From positions 1-51,324 of the forward strand of contig NZ_CCDG010000047.1 of NCBI RefSeq assembly GCF_000723885.1: a stretch of 51,324 nucleotides of DNA, written 5' to 3'. This document shows, piece by piece, positions 41,199-48,855 of this stretch (positions are counted from its first letter, which is position 1; every line of letters begins with the position of its first letter). Under the pieces are notes generated by a model. The model had not been told where the DNA came from, ran no database searches, and saw only the letters and a program-made list of their open reading frames with translations. This stretch comes from Paenibacillus camerounensis (lineage in GTDB: Bacteria; Bacillota; Bacilli; Paenibacillales; Paenibacillaceae). The translations under genes and the position numbers were made by a program.

Positions 41199-43403
41199 TT
41201 AGATAGGAGGAGTTCCCGGTCCGATATATATTACATTCATGGAAGCGCCGTCCCCGGTCGTCAAAGTAACAGCTCCTAGCAGGTCATACATTTGCAGCTC
41301 TAAGCTGTCACCGGCATTCAACTGTATAATAAATCCGTTGTTAAGATGCGATGTGCTGACACTAGAATTAACTATACTTGCATTAATCTGTACTCCGTTG
41401 CGCATTACTCTTGAGCTCACTAAGTAATTATTATTCATATTAATATCATACTGAATAAAGTAGGTTCCAGCAGTAGTAATTGTAAACATATTGCTACTGA
41501 AGCTGACAGCGGAGCTTTGTGTGTCGAGCGTCAGCGGCACCGTTGTACCACCGATTACAACTGAAACTGTTCCTCCACCCGAATTGACTCCGCTTGCGTA
41601 TCCACTTCCCCCTGCAGAACCAGTAGCTCCTGTCGCCCCGGTTGCTCCTGTCGCTCCATTTACACCCGTCGCCCCAGTCACTCCTGTTGCCCCGGTCACA
41701 CCCGTTGCTCCTGTTACGCCTGTTGCTCCAATCACGCCCGTCGCTCCAGTTACTCCTGTTGCCCCAGTCACTCCTGTCGCCCCAGTTACTCCTGTTGCTC
41801 CAATCACGCCCGTCGCTCCAGTTACTCCTGTTGCCCCAGTCACGCCCGTCGCTCCAGTCACACCTGTTGCTCCAGTCACTCCTGTCGCCCCAATCACGCC
41901 CGTCGCTCCAGTCACTCCTGTCGCCCCAGTCACACCCGTTGCTCCAGTCACACCCGTTGCTCCAGTCACACCTGTTGCTCCAGTCACTCCTGTTGCCCCA
42001 TTCACACCCGTTGCTCCAGTCACTCCCGTCGCTCCAGTCACACCCGTTGCTCCAGTCACTCCTGTCGCCCCGGTTACTCCTGTTGCTCCAGTCACTCCAG
42101 TAGCCCCGGTCACACCGTCACTTCCTGTTGCTCCAGTCACTCCAGTAGCCCCGGTCACACCGTCACTTCCCGTTGCTCCGGTTGCGCCTGTCGCTCCCGT
42201 TTCGCCTGTCGCTCCCGTTGGCCCGGTTGCACCAGTAGCTCCCGTTTCACCCGTCGCTCCCGTTGGCCCGGTTGCACCCGTCGCTCCCGTTTCACCCGTC
42301 GCTCCCGACGGTCCGGTTACACCTGTCGCACCGGTTGCACCGTCACTTCCTCCAGGCCCGGTTGCTCCTGTCGCGCCTACCGGCCCCTGGGAACCAGGGT
42401 TACCGCTGGAGCCTGTCACCCCTGTTGCCCCGGTCGGGCCGGCAGGTCCCGTTGCTCCTGTCGCACCGGTTGCACCTGTTTCACCCTTGACTGCCAGCTG
42501 GGCGAGCTGAGCTTTGATTTCTGGCAAGGATACCGCCTTGCTGGTTACCTCAATCATGGCCAGGCCGCTTGCATCAGATACGAGAGATACAGGCTGTCCG
42601 ACTTTAAGCTGCGAAAGATTAATGGCTGAAGCATTAAGCCCGTAGACCGCCAGTCCTTCAGTCAGACTGTACGTCGTTTTAACGCCGTCTGTATCAATTA
42701 CAAGGCGGCTGTCTGTAATTTCACTTATGATGCCGTATTTTACCTTTTGTGCTACTGGTGAAGCTTCATCAAGTGCCAGATAAGGCAGCGAAGCATTAAG
42801 AATTTTTGCCATCTGGGCACGGGTTACATTCTGTAACGGCTTGAATTCATTGTCTGGAAAACCGTTTACGATTTTCAGCTGGGTCGCAACATGAATGGCA
42901 TTCACGAGACCAGTTGAAGCATCGCTGATATCTGTGAAGGGTGAGGTATCCGCAGTCAACCCGCTGATCTGGTTGGCTGACTGTATCCCTCGCACAACAA
43001 GCTCTGTTACAGTTTCACGGCTGGCCGAGGCTCTGCCCCATCCCGGACCCAGATCGTCCTGATCCAGCAGTCCGAGATCCAATGCCAGCTTAATATATGA
43101 CTGAGCCCAATCATCAGCCGGGTAACCGCTTACTCCTGCAGACAGCTGGTTATCAAGCCCCATCAGCCGGATCATCATGATAACAGATTCCTGATTGGTT
43201 ACGTTATCCTGCGGAGCAAAAGTGCTGTTGCCGCGGCCATCAATGACCTCCAGCAGGTTCATCTGCGTAATTTGCTTCTCCGCCCATTTCACATGCTGCA
43301 GATCTGTAAAACTTGCTTTGGCAGCAGCGGCTGCCTGAGCTGCACTCGACAGGAACAGACTGAAGCTGAGACCGGTCATAATTGCTTTTTTCTTATCTTT
43401 CAA
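41199..43403 (-). CDS. SLH-domain collagen-like surface protein with BclA-like C-terminal domain
   Basis: 734 residues. A TTG at 43403 is chosen: GGGGG lies 6 bp upstream and it yields a proper signal peptide (KDKKK, hydrophobic core, cleavage near SSAAQA). Three SLH domains follow (FTDLQHVKWAEKQI; SYIKLALDLGLLDQ; FTDISDASTGLVNAIHVATQLKIVNGFPDNEFKP), which anchor proteins to pyruvylated wall polymer. A short beta module and a helix (LPEIKAQLAQLAVK) precede 97 uninterrupted Gly-X-Y triplets, mostly GVT and GAT. The C-terminal ~125 residues (VIGGTTVPLTLDTQSSAVSF onward) form a jelly-roll like those of BclA-type spore filaments. The many Thr in Y positions are potential O-glycosylation sites. 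Likely exported by the adjacent SecA2/SecDF. Confidence 0.9.
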   Translation of the reverse strand: MKDKKKAIMTGLSFSLFLSSAAQAAAAAKASFTDLQHVKWAEKQITQMNLLEVIDGRGNSTFAPQDNVTNQESVIMMIRLMGLDNQLSAGVSGYPADDWAQSYIKLALDLGLLDQDDLGPGWGRASASRETVTELVVRGIQSANQISGLTADTSPFTDISDASTGLVNAIHVATQLKIVNGFPDNEFKPLQNVTRAQMAKILNASLPYLALDEASPVAQKVKYGIISEITDSRLVIDTDGVKTTYSLTEGLAVYGLNASAINLSQLKVGQPVSLVSDASGLAMIEVTSKAVSLPEIKAQLAQLAVKGETGATGATGATGPAGPTGATGVTGSSGNPGSQGPVGATGATGPGGSDGATGATGVTGPSGATGETGATGATGPTGATGETGATGATGPTGATGETGATGATGATGSDGVTGATGVTGATGSDGVTGATGVTGATGVTGATGVTGATGVTGATGVTGATGVNGATGVTGATGVTGATGVTGATGVTGATGVTGATGVIGATGVTGATGVTGATGVTGATGVTGATGVIGATGVTGATGVTGATGVTGATGVIGATGVTGATGVTGATGVTGATGVNGATGATGATGATGSAGGSGYASGVNSGGGTVSVVIGGTTVPLTLDTQSSAVSFSSNMFTITTAGTYFIQYDINMNNNYLVSSRVMRNGVQINASIVNSSVSTSHLNNGFIIQLNAGDSLELQMYDLLGAVTLTTGDGASMNVIYIGPGTPPI
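41613..42485 (-). repeat. Gly-X-Y (9-bp) coding tandem repeat
   Basis: 873 bp, exactly 97 triplets without interruption. Degenerate 9- and 18-bp units: the first third is mixed (GPT, GET, GSD, GPS), the rest is almost pure GVT-GAT with occasional GVI or GVN. Such tracts expand and contract by slippage, so length should vary between strains. Confidence 0.95.
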
Positions 43404-43515
43404 AATAATCCCCCGTCCAATGTGATTATTGTTACTGCTTCGCAGGTAATCAAACACTACAATAAATTGACAAGTTTATTTCCTGTGACAAAAGATACCT
43501 CCAGGCATTAAAATC

Positions 43516-43578
43516 CTACAAGGATTTCTTCTTTCCCACCTTTAAATGCTTCCGCATTCCTGTCTTTTTTTGTAGCAC
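43516..43578 (-). CDS. possible 20-residue basic leader peptide
   Basis: GTG at 43578 with a perfect AGGAGG (43590-43585) 6 bp upstream. It encodes MLQKKTGMRKHLKVGKKKSL, then TAG. The overlapping ATG at 43580 would give a 12-residue peptide from the same ribosome-binding site. The hairpin AAATCCT/AGGATTT (43511-43527) overlaps the stop. It lies 113 bp upstream of the collagen-like gene on the same strand, so it could be a regulatory leader ORF. It may equally be chance; no homology is claimed. Confidence 0.35.
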   Translation of the reverse strand: MLQKKTGMRKHLKVGKKKSL

Positions 43579-43630
43579 ATAATACCTCCTGTCGGAAATG
43601 TATACACTATTTTAATGTATCATCGGACTA

Positions 43631-43652
43631 TGGACATTTTCTGGACATTTTC
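43631..43652 (-). promoter_or_regulatory. 11-bp tandem direct repeat, candidate SARP operator
   Basis: TGGACATTTTC is repeated perfectly at 43631-43641 and 43642-43652 (GAAAATGTCCA on the minus strand). An 11-bp period puts both copies on one face of the helix, the arrangement SARP regulators bind upstream of -10. Candidate -10 boxes (TACATT, TAAAAT) follow 11-22 bp downstream on the minus strand. The adjacent regulator gene encodes a SARP-type protein. Confidence 0.55.
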
Positions 43653-43727
43653 CGACACATTTTTTTGTGCTGCATAGAAACATAAGATTCACAATAGAGC
43701 GTAAGAATCTTTTACAGCCATGCACAC

Positions 43728-43757
43728 AAAAAAACACCTTCCAACAAGGGAAGATGT
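43728..43757 (-). terminator. terminator after SARP response-regulator gene
   Basis: ACATCTTCC (43757-43749) pairs with GGAAGGTGT (43743-43735) around CTTGT with one G-T pair, followed by seven T residues (43734-43728). It lies 25 bp after the stop. Confidence 0.82.
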
Positions 43758-43781
43758 ACTCCTGTTACATCATATATAGGA

Positions 43782-44921
43782 TTAGAGCTGGTACAGCATA
43801 TCATTATACAGCTGTCTGACTGACTCTCTCGGCTCAAGCCCGAGCTCATGATTAAGCAGCTCTTTCATGGCATGATAATGGCGGATCAGGCTGATCCGGT
43901 CCTTTTCCCGGAAATAGAGCCCAAGCAGCAGTTCATGCGCCTCTTCCTCAAGCGGGGCATGCTGCAGCAGTTTACCGATCCGCTGTATCGCTTCCTCCGT
44001 CCTTCCCTCTCGCATATAGAAGCCGCAGAGCCTTTTGGATAGCTTAATATAATGGCTGAGCATTTCCTCCCGTTTAGAGATACTCCACAAGTAGTCCGAA
44101 TCAGCGAATAAATCCCCGCTGTACAGCTCCAGTACCCGCTCCACATTCATCGCGTTTGCCGCATCAACCGTCTTGTTACTACTAATGAACGTCTCAAATT
44201 CCCAGACATCACCCGTGGTCCTTTCAAGCTCCATCCGGTATTTTCCGCTCTTAAAATGAATAACGATATGAATCTCCGCTGCTTTCAATGCCTTCTTCAA
44301 CTGATACATAGTGGTATGCAGGTTAGACTGGGCCTGCTCATCGCTGCAGTCCGGCCAGAGCGCCTGAACAATCTGCCCCTTGTACACATTGGACAAGCCT
44401 TTCAAGAACAGGAAGGACATCAGCTCCTTCGTTTTGGAGGTTCTCCATTTCACTTCCTCTTCCTCGCCCGATGTGTTCAGCAGCCTAAGCCCGCCGAAGC
44501 CGATAATCCGGGTTTCCGGCTGAATGGATCGTACGCCTGCCTCATAGGCTCCGCGCAACATCCGTTTTTTCTGAAGCCGGGTAACCGCACGGTCCAGCTG
44601 TTCCGGAATCAGGGGCTTCAGCAGATAATCGACGGCTTCAACCTTATATGCTTCTACTGCATAGGAGGTATGGGCGGTTACAAAAATAATATCAAGCTCG
44701 CCGCATGCTTCCAGCAGCATTAGTGCCAGCTCCACTCCGTTCATGCCCGGCATTTCCATATCCAGAAACACAGCATCCGGCTTCAGCGACCTAATCTCAC
44801 GCAGGGCATCTGAAGGTGTACGGAAAGCACCGATTACTTCAATCCGCCCGTCTCTGAGCAGCATGTTGGCCAATAATTCAAGTGCAGGCTTTTCGTCGTC
44901 GATGATTACCGCTCTTGTCAT
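43782..44921 (-). CDS. response regulator with SARP-type (BTAD) output domain
   Basis: 379 residues from ATG 44921 (MTRAVIIDDEKPALE), with GGAGGAG about 5 bp upstream; the frame to 44951 lacks one. The receiver domain has Asp54 in AVFLDMEMPGMNG and Lys in YLLKPLIPEQ. A winged-helix DNA-binding region follows (~150-245: SKTKELMSFLFLKGLSNVYKGQIVQALWP, SNLHTTMYQLKKALK). A bacterial transcriptional activation domain of TPR-like helices comes last, ending HELGLEPRESVRQLYNDML. No sensor kinase is adjacent, so it is an orphan regulator. Its position directly upstream of the collagen-like gene, with an 11-bp direct repeat between them, makes that gene its likely target. Confidence 0.88.
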   Translation of the reverse strand: MTRAVIIDDEKPALELLANMLLRDGRIEVIGAFRTPSDALREIRSLKPDAVFLDMEMPGMNGVELALMLLEACGELDIIFVTAHTSYAVEAYKVEAVDYLLKPLIPEQLDRAVTRLQKKRMLRGAYEAGVRSIQPETRIIGFGGLRLLNTSGEEEEVKWRTSKTKELMSFLFLKGLSNVYKGQIVQALWPDCSDEQAQSNLHTTMYQLKKALKAAEIHIVIHFKSGKYRMELERTTGDVWEFETFISSNKTVDAANAMNVERVLELYSGDLFADSDYLWSISKREEMLSHYIKLSKRLCGFYMREGRTEEAIQRIGKLLQHAPLEEEAHELLLGLYFREKDRISLIRHYHAMKELLNHELGLEPRESVRQLYNDMLYQL

Positions 44922-45183
44922 AATACTCCTCCAGTGTACATCTTGCTGCAAAAAACCTGCACTAAGTACTTATTTACTGCTCTAACCTCATACAATTGCA
45001 CAGAATATCCGTAACGGTGACGCGAGATCATATATTAAATCAGACTGCCGAAAGTTAATTAAATTTTAAAATAACTATTTAGGCTATTAGTTTATCATGA
45101 AGCGTTTTCCCTGTAAATCTGCTTCCAGCAGCTAATTCTTCAAGAATGAACGCTCATTTTCCCATTCAATCTGCCTGTATCTA

Positions 45184-45239
45184 AAAATGCATTTTAGTTT
45201 CGTAAATACACTTGCTTTATAAAAGTAATATGCTATAAT
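45184..45239 (+). promoter_or_regulatory. promoter of the FMN reductase gene
   Basis: TTGCTT (45212-45217) and TATAAT (45234-45239) with a 16-bp spacer, about 54 bp before the start codon. The palindrome AAAATGCATTTT at 45184-45195 just upstream may be an operator. The wider 44922-45292 gap is A+T-rich with no further gene seen. Confidence 0.65.
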
Positions 45240-45292
45240 AAAAACACAAACAACAAATGACATCCAAAACAATTACTTGGGAGGAATATCAA

Positions 45293-45835
45293 ATGACTAC
45301 TTTAAACATCGGAATTATTCTGGGAAGCACCCGTCAAGGCCGCGTTAGTCCGCAAGTTGGAGAATGGGTTAAAGGCATTGCGGATGCCCGTGGAGACGCC
45401 AATTATGAAATTGTGGATATTGCCGACTTTAGACTGCCGCTATTGGGCGAGAGTGACGATTATGCCCCTGCTGCTGCCTGGGCGGCTAAGCTGGCTACGC
45501 TGGACGGATTTGTCTTCATTGCTCAGGAGTATAACCACAGCATTACCGGGGCGCTTAAGAACGCGCTTGACTCCGCACGTGATGAATGGAATAACAAGGC
45601 TGCAGGTATTGTAAGCTACGGCTCGGCAGGCGGCGCGCGTGCAGCCGAGCATCTACGCGGAATTCTCGGAGAGCTGCAGGTTGCAGATGTCCGTGTCCAT
45701 CCGCTGCTCTCCTTGTTCACTGATTTCGAGAATGGTTCAGTATTCAAGCCGGCTGATCTGCATACAGCCAACGTTAATGCAATGCTTGATCAGGTCCTGG
45801 CCTGGAGCGGTGCTCTCAAGACACTGCGCGCGTAA
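45293..45835 (+). CDS. NAD(P)H-dependent FMN reductase
   Basis: 180 residues from ATG 45293 with GGGAGGA upstream; the frame extends to 45257 without a better site. Flavodoxin-like fold: phosphate loop ILGSTRQGRVSPQVG binds FMN, IADFRLPLL and FIAQEYNHSITGALKNALD contact flavin and substrate, and GIVSYGSAGGARAAEHLRGIL is the second signature. These enzymes reduce FMN, quinones, azo dyes or chromate. Monocistronic, with its own promoter and terminator. Confidence 0.9.
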   Translation: MTTLNIGIILGSTRQGRVSPQVGEWVKGIADARGDANYEIVDIADFRLPLLGESDDYAPAAAWAAKLATLDGFVFIAQEYNHSITGALKNALDSARDEWNNKAAGIVSYGSAGGARAAEHLRGILGELQVADVRVHPLLSLFTDFENGSVFKPADLHTANVNAMLDQVLAWSGALKTLRA

Positions 45836-45847
45836 AAAGTATTACTC

Positions 45848-45888
45848 ACAGCAAACAGCCGCCTCCGTTCCGGAGACGGCTGTTTGCT
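45848..45888 (+). terminator. terminator after FMN reductase gene
   Basis: AGCAAACAGCCG pairs with CGGCTGTTTGCT, and an inner CTCCG/CGGAG closes the loop; 15 bp after the stop. A second perfect hairpin, GCAGGGTGC (45898-45906) with GCACCCTGC (45941-45949), follows and ends in A residues. Confidence 0.75.
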
Positions 45889-46059
45889 GTTGCTGCGGCA
45901 GGGTGCCAGCGTCATATGAATATCACTATTCTTGCCAGCTGCACCCTGCAAAAATGAAAATTTTCTCATGAAACCTTAATTTAATCATCGCGTACTACAG
46001 GGTAATTATAGAGTAAGATAAAATTATTAGCTAAACCTAACATATAAGGAGGAATTGTA

Positions 46060-46272
46060 ATGCTTAGAAAACTTCTTGGTAAAGTGCTGCATTCCGTGGA
46101 ACACTCCAGGCCCGGCGGTCACCGCAGACATTCCAGCAGCCATAAAGGACGGTCTTTTTACAACAGACACTCAAGCAGCAGCCGCGGCTACAAGCGGCAT
46201 TCGTCCTCCGATGCCCGGCGCGGAGGAAGCGGACACAAATATTATAAGAACCGTTACGGCAGCTCAAGCTAA
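46060..46272 (+). CDS. small Ser/Arg/His-rich basic protein
   Basis: 70 residues from ATG 46060 with AAGGAGGAATT upstream, a strong ribosome-binding site that supports real expression. An N-terminal amphipathic start (MLRKLLGKVLHSVEHS) is followed by low-complexity repeats built on RHSSS (RRHSSSHKGRSFYN, RHSSSSRGYK, RHSSSDARRGG) and an end of HKYYKNRYGSSS. The net charge is strongly positive with few acidic residues. Could be a nucleic-acid- or wall-binding protein, or a spore/coat component. It is convergent with a Ser/Thr kinase gene, and its many RxSS stretches resemble phospho-acceptor sites. Function unknown. Confidence 0.72.
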   Translation: MLRKLLGKVLHSVEHSRPGGHRRHSSSHKGRSFYNRHSSSSRGYKRHSSSDARRGGSGHKYYKNRYGSSS

Positions 46273-46294
46273 GCTCTGGCAGCCGTAATAACGC

Positions 46295-46333
46295 AAGAGG
46301 CGCTTTCCGGTTCCGGCTGGAAGCGCCTCTTTC
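46295..46333. terminator. bidirectional terminator
   Basis: AAGAGGCGCTTTCC (46295-46308) pairs perfectly apart from one base with GGAAGCGCCTCTTT (46319-46332). A/T runs on both sides suit termination of both the small basic protein gene and the convergent kinase gene. Confidence 0.88.
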
Positions 46334-46335
46334 TG

Positions 46336-47160
46336 TTATTTCAGCAGACTCTTATATAAAGCAGCAGCCTCACGGGCAAAAGTCTCTATATCCGGATACG
46401 GCTCAGCCTGCTCACCCAGCAGCCGGCTGAGCAGCTGCCGCATTTCAGGTGAGAGCTTCAGCTCCTCCCTCCAGCTCCGTTCCTCTTCACCCCGTACCGG
46501 CTCATAGGCGGAGTACAGCATGAACAGCATCAGCCGGCCCATGTCATGCAGATCCGAAGCGGCTACCGGCGGCAGCTGCTCTGGCAGGAGGGCTGGATCA
46601 AGGAGGCTTAGCTGCGCTACTGCCGTTCTTTCCTCTCCGATCCTGCTTGCCAGCCCGAAGTCAATCAAGTATAAAGCATCTTCCTGTAAAATCACATTAG
46701 GAATACGCAGATCCAGATGCACATACCCTCGGGAATGAACATGGGCCACCAGCTCCGCCAGCTTAAGAATAACAGCCAGGCTCTCCCGCTCACCGTAGAT
46801 GAGCTGATCATCAAAGATCAGGTCCTCCAGTGTCTTCCCCGTAATATAATCACTGACCAGCCAGTTCGATCCTTTATATTCCAGGTAGTCCCGGCACCGG
46901 GGGATATTGGGGTGCTCCATGGACCTCAGGATAGTGTACTCCTTCTCAAGCAGCATCCGTCCGGCAGTCTTTTTGCTCGGCCTGGACTGCTTCAGCGCGT
47001 AGAGCTTGCCGTCTGTAATATCGCGGCAGCAATACGTTAGCCCGTAGCTTCCTTCACCCAGCAGGCGATGTATCTCATAGCGTTCACCGATTAATACTCC
47101 TGAATGTAACGGATAATCCTGCCAAGCCCGAATAAATCCGCGCAGCCGTTCTAATGCCAT
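46336..47160 (-). CDS. Ser/Thr protein kinase
   Basis: 274 residues from ATG 47160, with AGGAGAAG upstream. A complete small kinase domain: Gly loop GEGSYG (35-40), Lys57 in YALKQ, the alpha-C region, catalytic loop HLDLRIPN (148-155, Asp150), and IDFGLA (DFG 167-169). HLD instead of HRD and Arg instead of Lys in the catalytic loop make it a non-RD variant. No membrane helix or PASTA domains, so it is a cytosolic kinase unlike PrkC. The stop is 3 bp from the terminator. Substrate unknown; the convergent Ser-rich protein is a speculative candidate. Confidence 0.85.
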   Translation of the reverse strand: MALERLRGFIRAWQDYPLHSGVLIGERYEIHRLLGEGSYGLTYCCRDITDGKLYALKQSRPSKKTAGRMLLEKEYTILRSMEHPNIPRCRDYLEYKGSNWLVSDYITGKTLEDLIFDDQLIYGERESLAVILKLAELVAHVHSRGYVHLDLRIPNVILQEDALYLIDFGLASRIGEERTAVAQLSLLDPALLPEQLPPVAASDLHDMGRLMLFMLYSAYEPVRGEEERSWREELKLSPEMRQLLSRLLGEQAEPYPDIETFAREAAALYKSLLK

Positions 47161-47473
47161 AGCTTGTCTTCTCCTGTCTGGAAGCTGAGCGGAACTAATC
47201 TCTAGTATAAGTTATCAAAGAAATCGTAAAAATTATAAGATGAAAAATACATGTTGTCCATTTATTCAACTGGCTCAACGTTACGCATCAAGAAATATAT
47301 ATTCCCGAAAGTTTATAATGATTATACTTATTGTTTTCTTTTTCCATTTCCTGTTCTCTTGAAGGTATTTTGATTTGTCTCACTTTATGGAGTCAGTCCT
47401 GGTATCACATGGGGCACTGAGTAGCCTCACCCTTGAATGGAAGCATAAAGTCGCAAACAAAATTTTGCAAGAC
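47161..47473. other. 313-bp intergenic region at edge of toxin locus
   Basis: A+T-rich. No gene, repeat or clear terminator recognised; it marks the drop from G+C-richer kinase gene to A+T-rich immunity genes. Confidence 0.4.
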
Positions 47474-47950
47474 TCATATGGTTAACATATTTAGAAACTC
47501 ATCAAAGCTGTTACTTGTAGAATAAGTTACAGGATCTAAATCTGATGATTCTTCATGATTCCAAACGCAAACAGATGGCTCTGTTTTATCATTATTTCTA
47601 TAGTCTAAACACACAAAGTCACCTGCAAAAAGAACAGCTATTGGTAATAACTCAGTACCTAACAAATTTTCGTCTGAAACAATTCTCTCATCTAATTGAG
47701 TTCTAACTACTCCTACATCGTAGAATTCTTCTTCCCTCTCCCCAGTTACCTTCATAATACTTAAAAACCTATCAATTGCATAACTATGGCTGTTACACAT
47801 AAAACTATCTTTTAAAAGAGAAGCACCATTAAATTTCTTAATAAATTCTTTATATTTATCCGGCAATATAATTCTCCACTTGTTTTCTTTTTCAGTCAGC
47901 AGAACATCATCCGGCAATGGATATATTATAGTTTCATCCTTAACTTCCAT
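47474..47950 (-). CDS. SMI1/KNR4 (SUKH) family immunity protein
   Basis: 158 residues from ATG 47950, with AGGAGG 7 bp upstream. SUKH fold features: WRIILPDKYKEFIKKFNGASLLKDSF near the start, then IDRFLSI, LLPIAVLFAGDFVCLDYR (the conserved A-G-D-x-x-C/L-D-Y core), VCVWNHEE, and a final SFDEFLNML helix. SUKH proteins neutralise nuclease toxins of polymorphic-toxin and contact-dependent systems. It directly follows a WHH-type nuclease tip remnant on the same strand, the usual toxin-then-immunity order. A+T-rich compared with the core genome, as is common for such cassettes. Confidence 0.88.
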   Translation of the reverse strand: MEVKDETIIYPLPDDVLLTEKENKWRIILPDKYKEFIKKFNGASLLKDSFMCNSHSYAIDRFLSIMKVTGEREEEFYDVGVVRTQLDERIVSDENLLGTELLPIAVLFAGDFVCLDYRNNDKTEPSVCVWNHEESSDLDPVTYSTSNSFDEFLNMLTI

Positions 47951-47971
47951 TTCTCTACCTCCTAAAAAATA

Positions 47972-48124
47972 TTATCTAGGAGCGTCAGTCCACATACCTG
48001 CCGTCCGCCCACCATTGTGAAGTGTAATATTGTGAATACCAAATGGCACAAGTTCCATTTTACCAGGGATTTCCGTATGATGCCATGTCATTCCTTTTCT
48101 CGTACCACCTATTTGCTCATCTAA
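47972..48124 (-). pseudogene. orphan C-terminal tip of a WHH-type nuclease toxin
   Basis: A 50-codon minus-strand frame without a proper start, ending in TAA at 47972. It reads GGTRKGMTWHHTEIPGKMEL, then VPFGIHNITLHNGGRTAGMW. The W-H-H, the later L-V-P and the H-N-x-x-x-H-N-G-G pattern match the end of HNH/EndoVII-superfamily WHH toxins. The rest of the toxin is missing. It ends 22 bp before the SUKH immunity gene, so the pair is a displaced toxin-immunity cassette. It is A+T-rich. Confidence 0.65.
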
Positions 48125-48291
48125 CTACTTAATTGTTAAGGTAAAGCCTTCCGGGGTCGTTACGAAAGGCTTTAGGTTCGGAAATTTTTCGCTGTTCTTC
48201 AGGACTTTGCTCAGGTCCTTGACTCCATCCAGCGCTATACGTCTATAAAGTCAATGACAACGCGGTCAATAGATACAGTTACACCTTTCAT
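48125..48291 (-). pseudogene. short frameshifted ORF of unknown function
   Basis: ATG 48291 with GGGGTGG upstream starts MKGVTVSIDRVVIDFIDV, which stops; one base later another frame continues ALDGVKDLSKVLKNSEKFPN and then LKPFVTTPEGFTLTIK to a TAG at 48125. Joined, it would be a ~55-residue peptide in the same frame as the WHH remnant that follows. The DNA also contains a hairpin (AAAGCCTT/AAGGCTTT). It may be debris of an immunity or toxin gene; no family recognised. Confidence 0.35.
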
Positions 48292-48855
48292 GTGCCACCC
48301 CTTCTTAAGTTCTGACAATATAATGGTCGTTCTATCTAACCAATTAGTTGCAATAAACTTTTGGACTGATTGCCTTCTCACTGTCTATATCGCTGTAAGG
48401 TAGTCTACAGTTGCGATCAATTTTGAAAAAAAAACGGGGGAAAGCGAAGATAACAAAAAAACAGATCAATCATGGTGGTATCTGACCATAATTGACCTTT
48501 TTTTGTAACGGAATGGCGTTATTTAGGGTATAAAATTAAAAGCATTTGTTGTGCTTACAACCGCAATGAAGAGATCTTTATACGGGTATTACATGGGTTA
48601 AATGTATTATTGGTTGAATGATGGGTTCATTCGGCACTGGGTAGGGTATTTTGAACAGCCGCCACTTGTATGATTATATTGTTTGGTATTAGCGGCGGAT
48701 AAAAATGAAACCACAGCACGGCAGTTAGCTCGCATTGTGGCGTTGTTGATTTGTACTATGCATTCTTCTGTTGGAGTCGTATTGCACGAAAAATTGACAG
48801 ACCCCTCACAAACATTTTCTTGGAAGAACTAATTAATTCGAATCTTCAATTATTT
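48292..48855. other. 564-bp non-coding stretch in toxin locus
   Basis: A+T-rich, many stops in all frames. The only clear element is the terminator-like hairpin at 48464-48504. Probably decayed toxin/immunity sequence. Confidence 0.4.
48464..48504 (+). terminator. bidirectional terminator-like hairpin
   Basis: GATCAATCATGGT pairs with ACCATAATTGACC (one mismatch) around GGTATCTG, with seven T residues after it and seven A residues before it, so it could stop transcription from either side. Confidence 0.65.

Noticed and set aside
41613..42485. CRISPR-like appearance of the regularly spaced repeats
   Set aside because: The period is 9/18 bp without unique spacers and it is in frame with a Gly-X-Y protein; no cas genes.
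41491..42510. Long plus-strand frame reading Pro-Val-Ala-Pro repeats opposite the collagen-like gene
   Set aside because: It is the reverse complement of the Gly-X-Thr repeat, which lacks stops in several frames. No ribosome-binding site, and the minus-strand protein has a full signal peptide and domains.
48125..48180. Hairpin AAAGCCTT/AAGGCTTT as a terminator
   Set aside because: Long 15-nt loop, no T-run on either strand, and it lies inside a degenerate reading frame.
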